A stretch of DNA of 64,000 nucleotides. It comes from Nemopilema nomurai (taxonomy: Eukaryota; Cnidaria; Scyphozoa; Rhizostomeae; Rhizostomatidae). A program made the translations under genes and the position numbers. Below the pieces are notes generated by a model that saw only the letters and a program-made list of their open reading frames with translations, was not told the origin of the DNA and made no database searches. The stretch spans positions 602,816-666,815 of the forward strand of contig ML133403.1 of assembly GCA_003864495.1 (NCBI GenBank). Reading direction: 5' to 3'. Positions 62,430 through 64,000 of this stretch are shown here, piece by piece (the stretch's first letter is position 1; each line of letters opens with the position of its first letter).

Positions 62430-64000
62430 CACCTTAACGAGGCTAGCATGGAAAAGAGGCTAGGACGAAAACGAGGCTAGGTCTTTCAGCATCTAAACGA
62501 GGCTAGCATGGTAACGAGGCTAGGGCTTTTAGCACCAAAACGAGGCTAGCACGAAAACGAGGCTAGCACGAAAACGAGGCTAGCATGGAAACGAGGCTAG
62601 GACGAAAAATAGGCTAGGGCTTCTAGAACCAAAACGAGACTAGTATAAAAACGAGGCTAAGATGAAAACGAGTCTATGACATAAACGAGGCTAGAACTTT
62701 TAGCACTTTAATGAGCCTAGCATAGAAAAGAGGCTAGGACGAAAACGAGGCTAGGGCTTTATTACCAAAACGTGGCTTGCTTGGAAACGAGGCTAGTACG
62801 TAAGAGCCTAGGGCTTTTAGCACCAAAACGAGGCTAGGACGAAAACGAGGCTAGCATGGAAACGAGGCTAGGACGAAAAAATGGCTAGGGCTTTTAGAAC
62901 TAAAACGAGACTAGCATGAAAACGAGGCTACGATGAAAAAAAGGCTATGACATAAACGAGGCTAGCATGGAAGCAAGGCTACGAAAAAAACGAGGCTAAG
63001 GCTTTTAGCACAAAAACGAGGCTTCCGTGGAAACGAGGCTAGGACGAAAACGAGGCTAGGGCTTTTAGCACCTAAACGAGGCTAGCTGGGAAACAAAGCT
63101 AGGAGGAGAACAAGGCTAGGGCTTTAATACCAAAACGAGGCTTGCTTGGAAACGAGGCTAGGACGTAAGAACCTAGGGCTTTTAGCAACAAAACGAGGTT
63201 AGCATGGAAACGAGGCTAAGGCTTTAAGCACCAAAACGAGGCTAGCACGGAGACGATGCTACGATGAAAACGAGGCTATTACATAAACGAGGCTAGAGCT
63301 TTTAACACCTTAACGAGGCTAGCAATGAAACGAGGCTAGGACGAAAACGAGACTAGCGTGGAAACGAGGCTAGGACAAAAAGAGGCTAGGGCTTTTAGAA
63401 CCAAAACAAGACTAGTATGAAAACGAGGCTACGATGAAAACGAGGCTATGACATAAACGAGGCTAGAACTTTTAGCACCTTAACGAGGCTAGCATGGAAA
63501 AGAGGCTAGGACGAAAACGAGGCTAGGTCTTTCAGCATCTAAACGAGGCTAGCTTGGTAACGAGGCTAGGGCTTTTAGCACCAAAACGAGACTAGTATGA
63601 AAACGAGGCTAAGATGAAAACGAGGCTATGACATAAACGAGGCTAGAACTTTTAGCACTTTAATGAGCCTAGCATGGAAAAGAGGCTAGGACGAAAACGA
63701 GGCTAAGGCTTTATTACCAAAACGTGGCTTGCTTGGAAACGAGGCTAGTACGTAAGAGCCTAGGGCTTTTAGCACCAAAACGAGGCTAGGACGAAAACGA
63801 GGCTAGCATGGAAACGAGGCTACGATGAAAAAAAGGCTATGACATAAACGAGGCTAGAACTTTTAGCACAAAAACAAGGCTAGCATGGAAGCAAGGCTAC
63901 GAAAAAAACGAGGCTAAGGCTTTTAGCACAAAAACGAGGCTTCCGTGGAAACGAGGCTAGGACGAAAACGAGGCTAAGGCTTTTAGCACCTAAACGAGGC
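62430..64000 (+). repeat. Copy of 55.0-56.7 kb at the window end
   Basis: Follows the unit order of about 55010-56740 at offset near 7414, sharing GGCTTCTAGAACC (62620 and 55202) and AGTATAAAAACG (62642 and 55225). About 0.1 kb present at 56165-56265 is missing near 63590, and a further short stretch is missing near 63820. The array continues beyond the window. Confidence 0.7.

Larger units (their letters stand above)
33108..64000 (+). repeat. Satellite array, right arm (17/26 bp units)
   Basis: The same satellite resumes directly after the retrotransposon, in the same orientation and with the same unit types, and runs off the end of the window. It is organised in more recent local tandem duplications (units of about 2.9, 4.0 and 2.7 kb) than the left arm. 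It is enriched for variants rare or absent on the left, such as GAGGCTAACGC, the AAAAAAGGCTATGACATAAA junction and GGAAGCAAGGCTACG. No gene is seen. Two 61-codon minus-strand frames near 43252-43437 and 47262-47447 are the two copies of the 4.01 kb duplication, not genes. Confidence 0.97.

Noticed and set aside
1..64000. Telomeric or subtelomeric TTAGGG repeats
   Set aside because: TAGGG occurs only within the GGCTAGGGCTTTTAG of long units. There are no tandem TTAGGG or similar hexamers.

Overview
This 64 kb window is almost entirely one eukaryotic satellite array, broken once by a 5'-truncated non-LTR (LINE-type) retrotransposon of about 1.16 kb at 31950-33107. I see no host protein-coding gene, tRNA, rRNA or CRISPR array, and no prokaryotic operon structure. 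The array runs off both ends, so it is longer than 64 kb. The organism is a eukaryote, probably an animal: the reverse transcriptase fragment resembles the CR1/L2/Jockey-group LINEs common in invertebrates. A cnidarian or other marine invertebrate is possible but cannot be shown from this window.

The satellite is built from two unit lengths. Short units are 17 bp, typified by GAGGCTAGCATGGAAAC and GAGGCTAGGACGAAAAC. Long units are usually 26 bp (25 or 24 in some variants) and look like a short unit with an extra 9 bp block (GGCTTTTAG or a variant) between the 8 bp core GAGGCTAG and the 9 bp tail. Units follow each other in fixed orders, such as long-short-short-short-long, and many unit variants mark a position. 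All units lie in the same orientation, so the + strand is purine-rich from end to end.

Larger duplications overlie the units. Block A (1-10379) recurs as block B (10380-19023, rearranged) and block C (from 19024, nearly colinear with A over its first 8.6 kb). Recent tandem duplications follow: 2.5 kb at 25095-30107, 2.9 kb at 33681-39503, 4.01 kb at 40038-48059 and 2.7 kb at 51097-56568. A 1.7 kb A-type island sits at about 56940-58690, and 62430-64000 repeats about 55010-56740. This layout fits repeated unequal crossing-over or replication-based amplification.

The retrotransposon sits precisely inside a satellite stretch whose empty counterpart is present at 12761/12762. It keeps the second half of the reverse transcriptase domain (YADD box intact), one frameshift, the C-terminal region, a short 3' UTR with a small hairpin and an (ATT)n tail. 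It has no target-site duplication longer than about 2 bp. It arrived after the surrounding blocks had been duplicated. All short open frames in the satellite are by-products of the repeat. Boundaries and homologies were read by eye and are approximate unless a junction is stated as exact.
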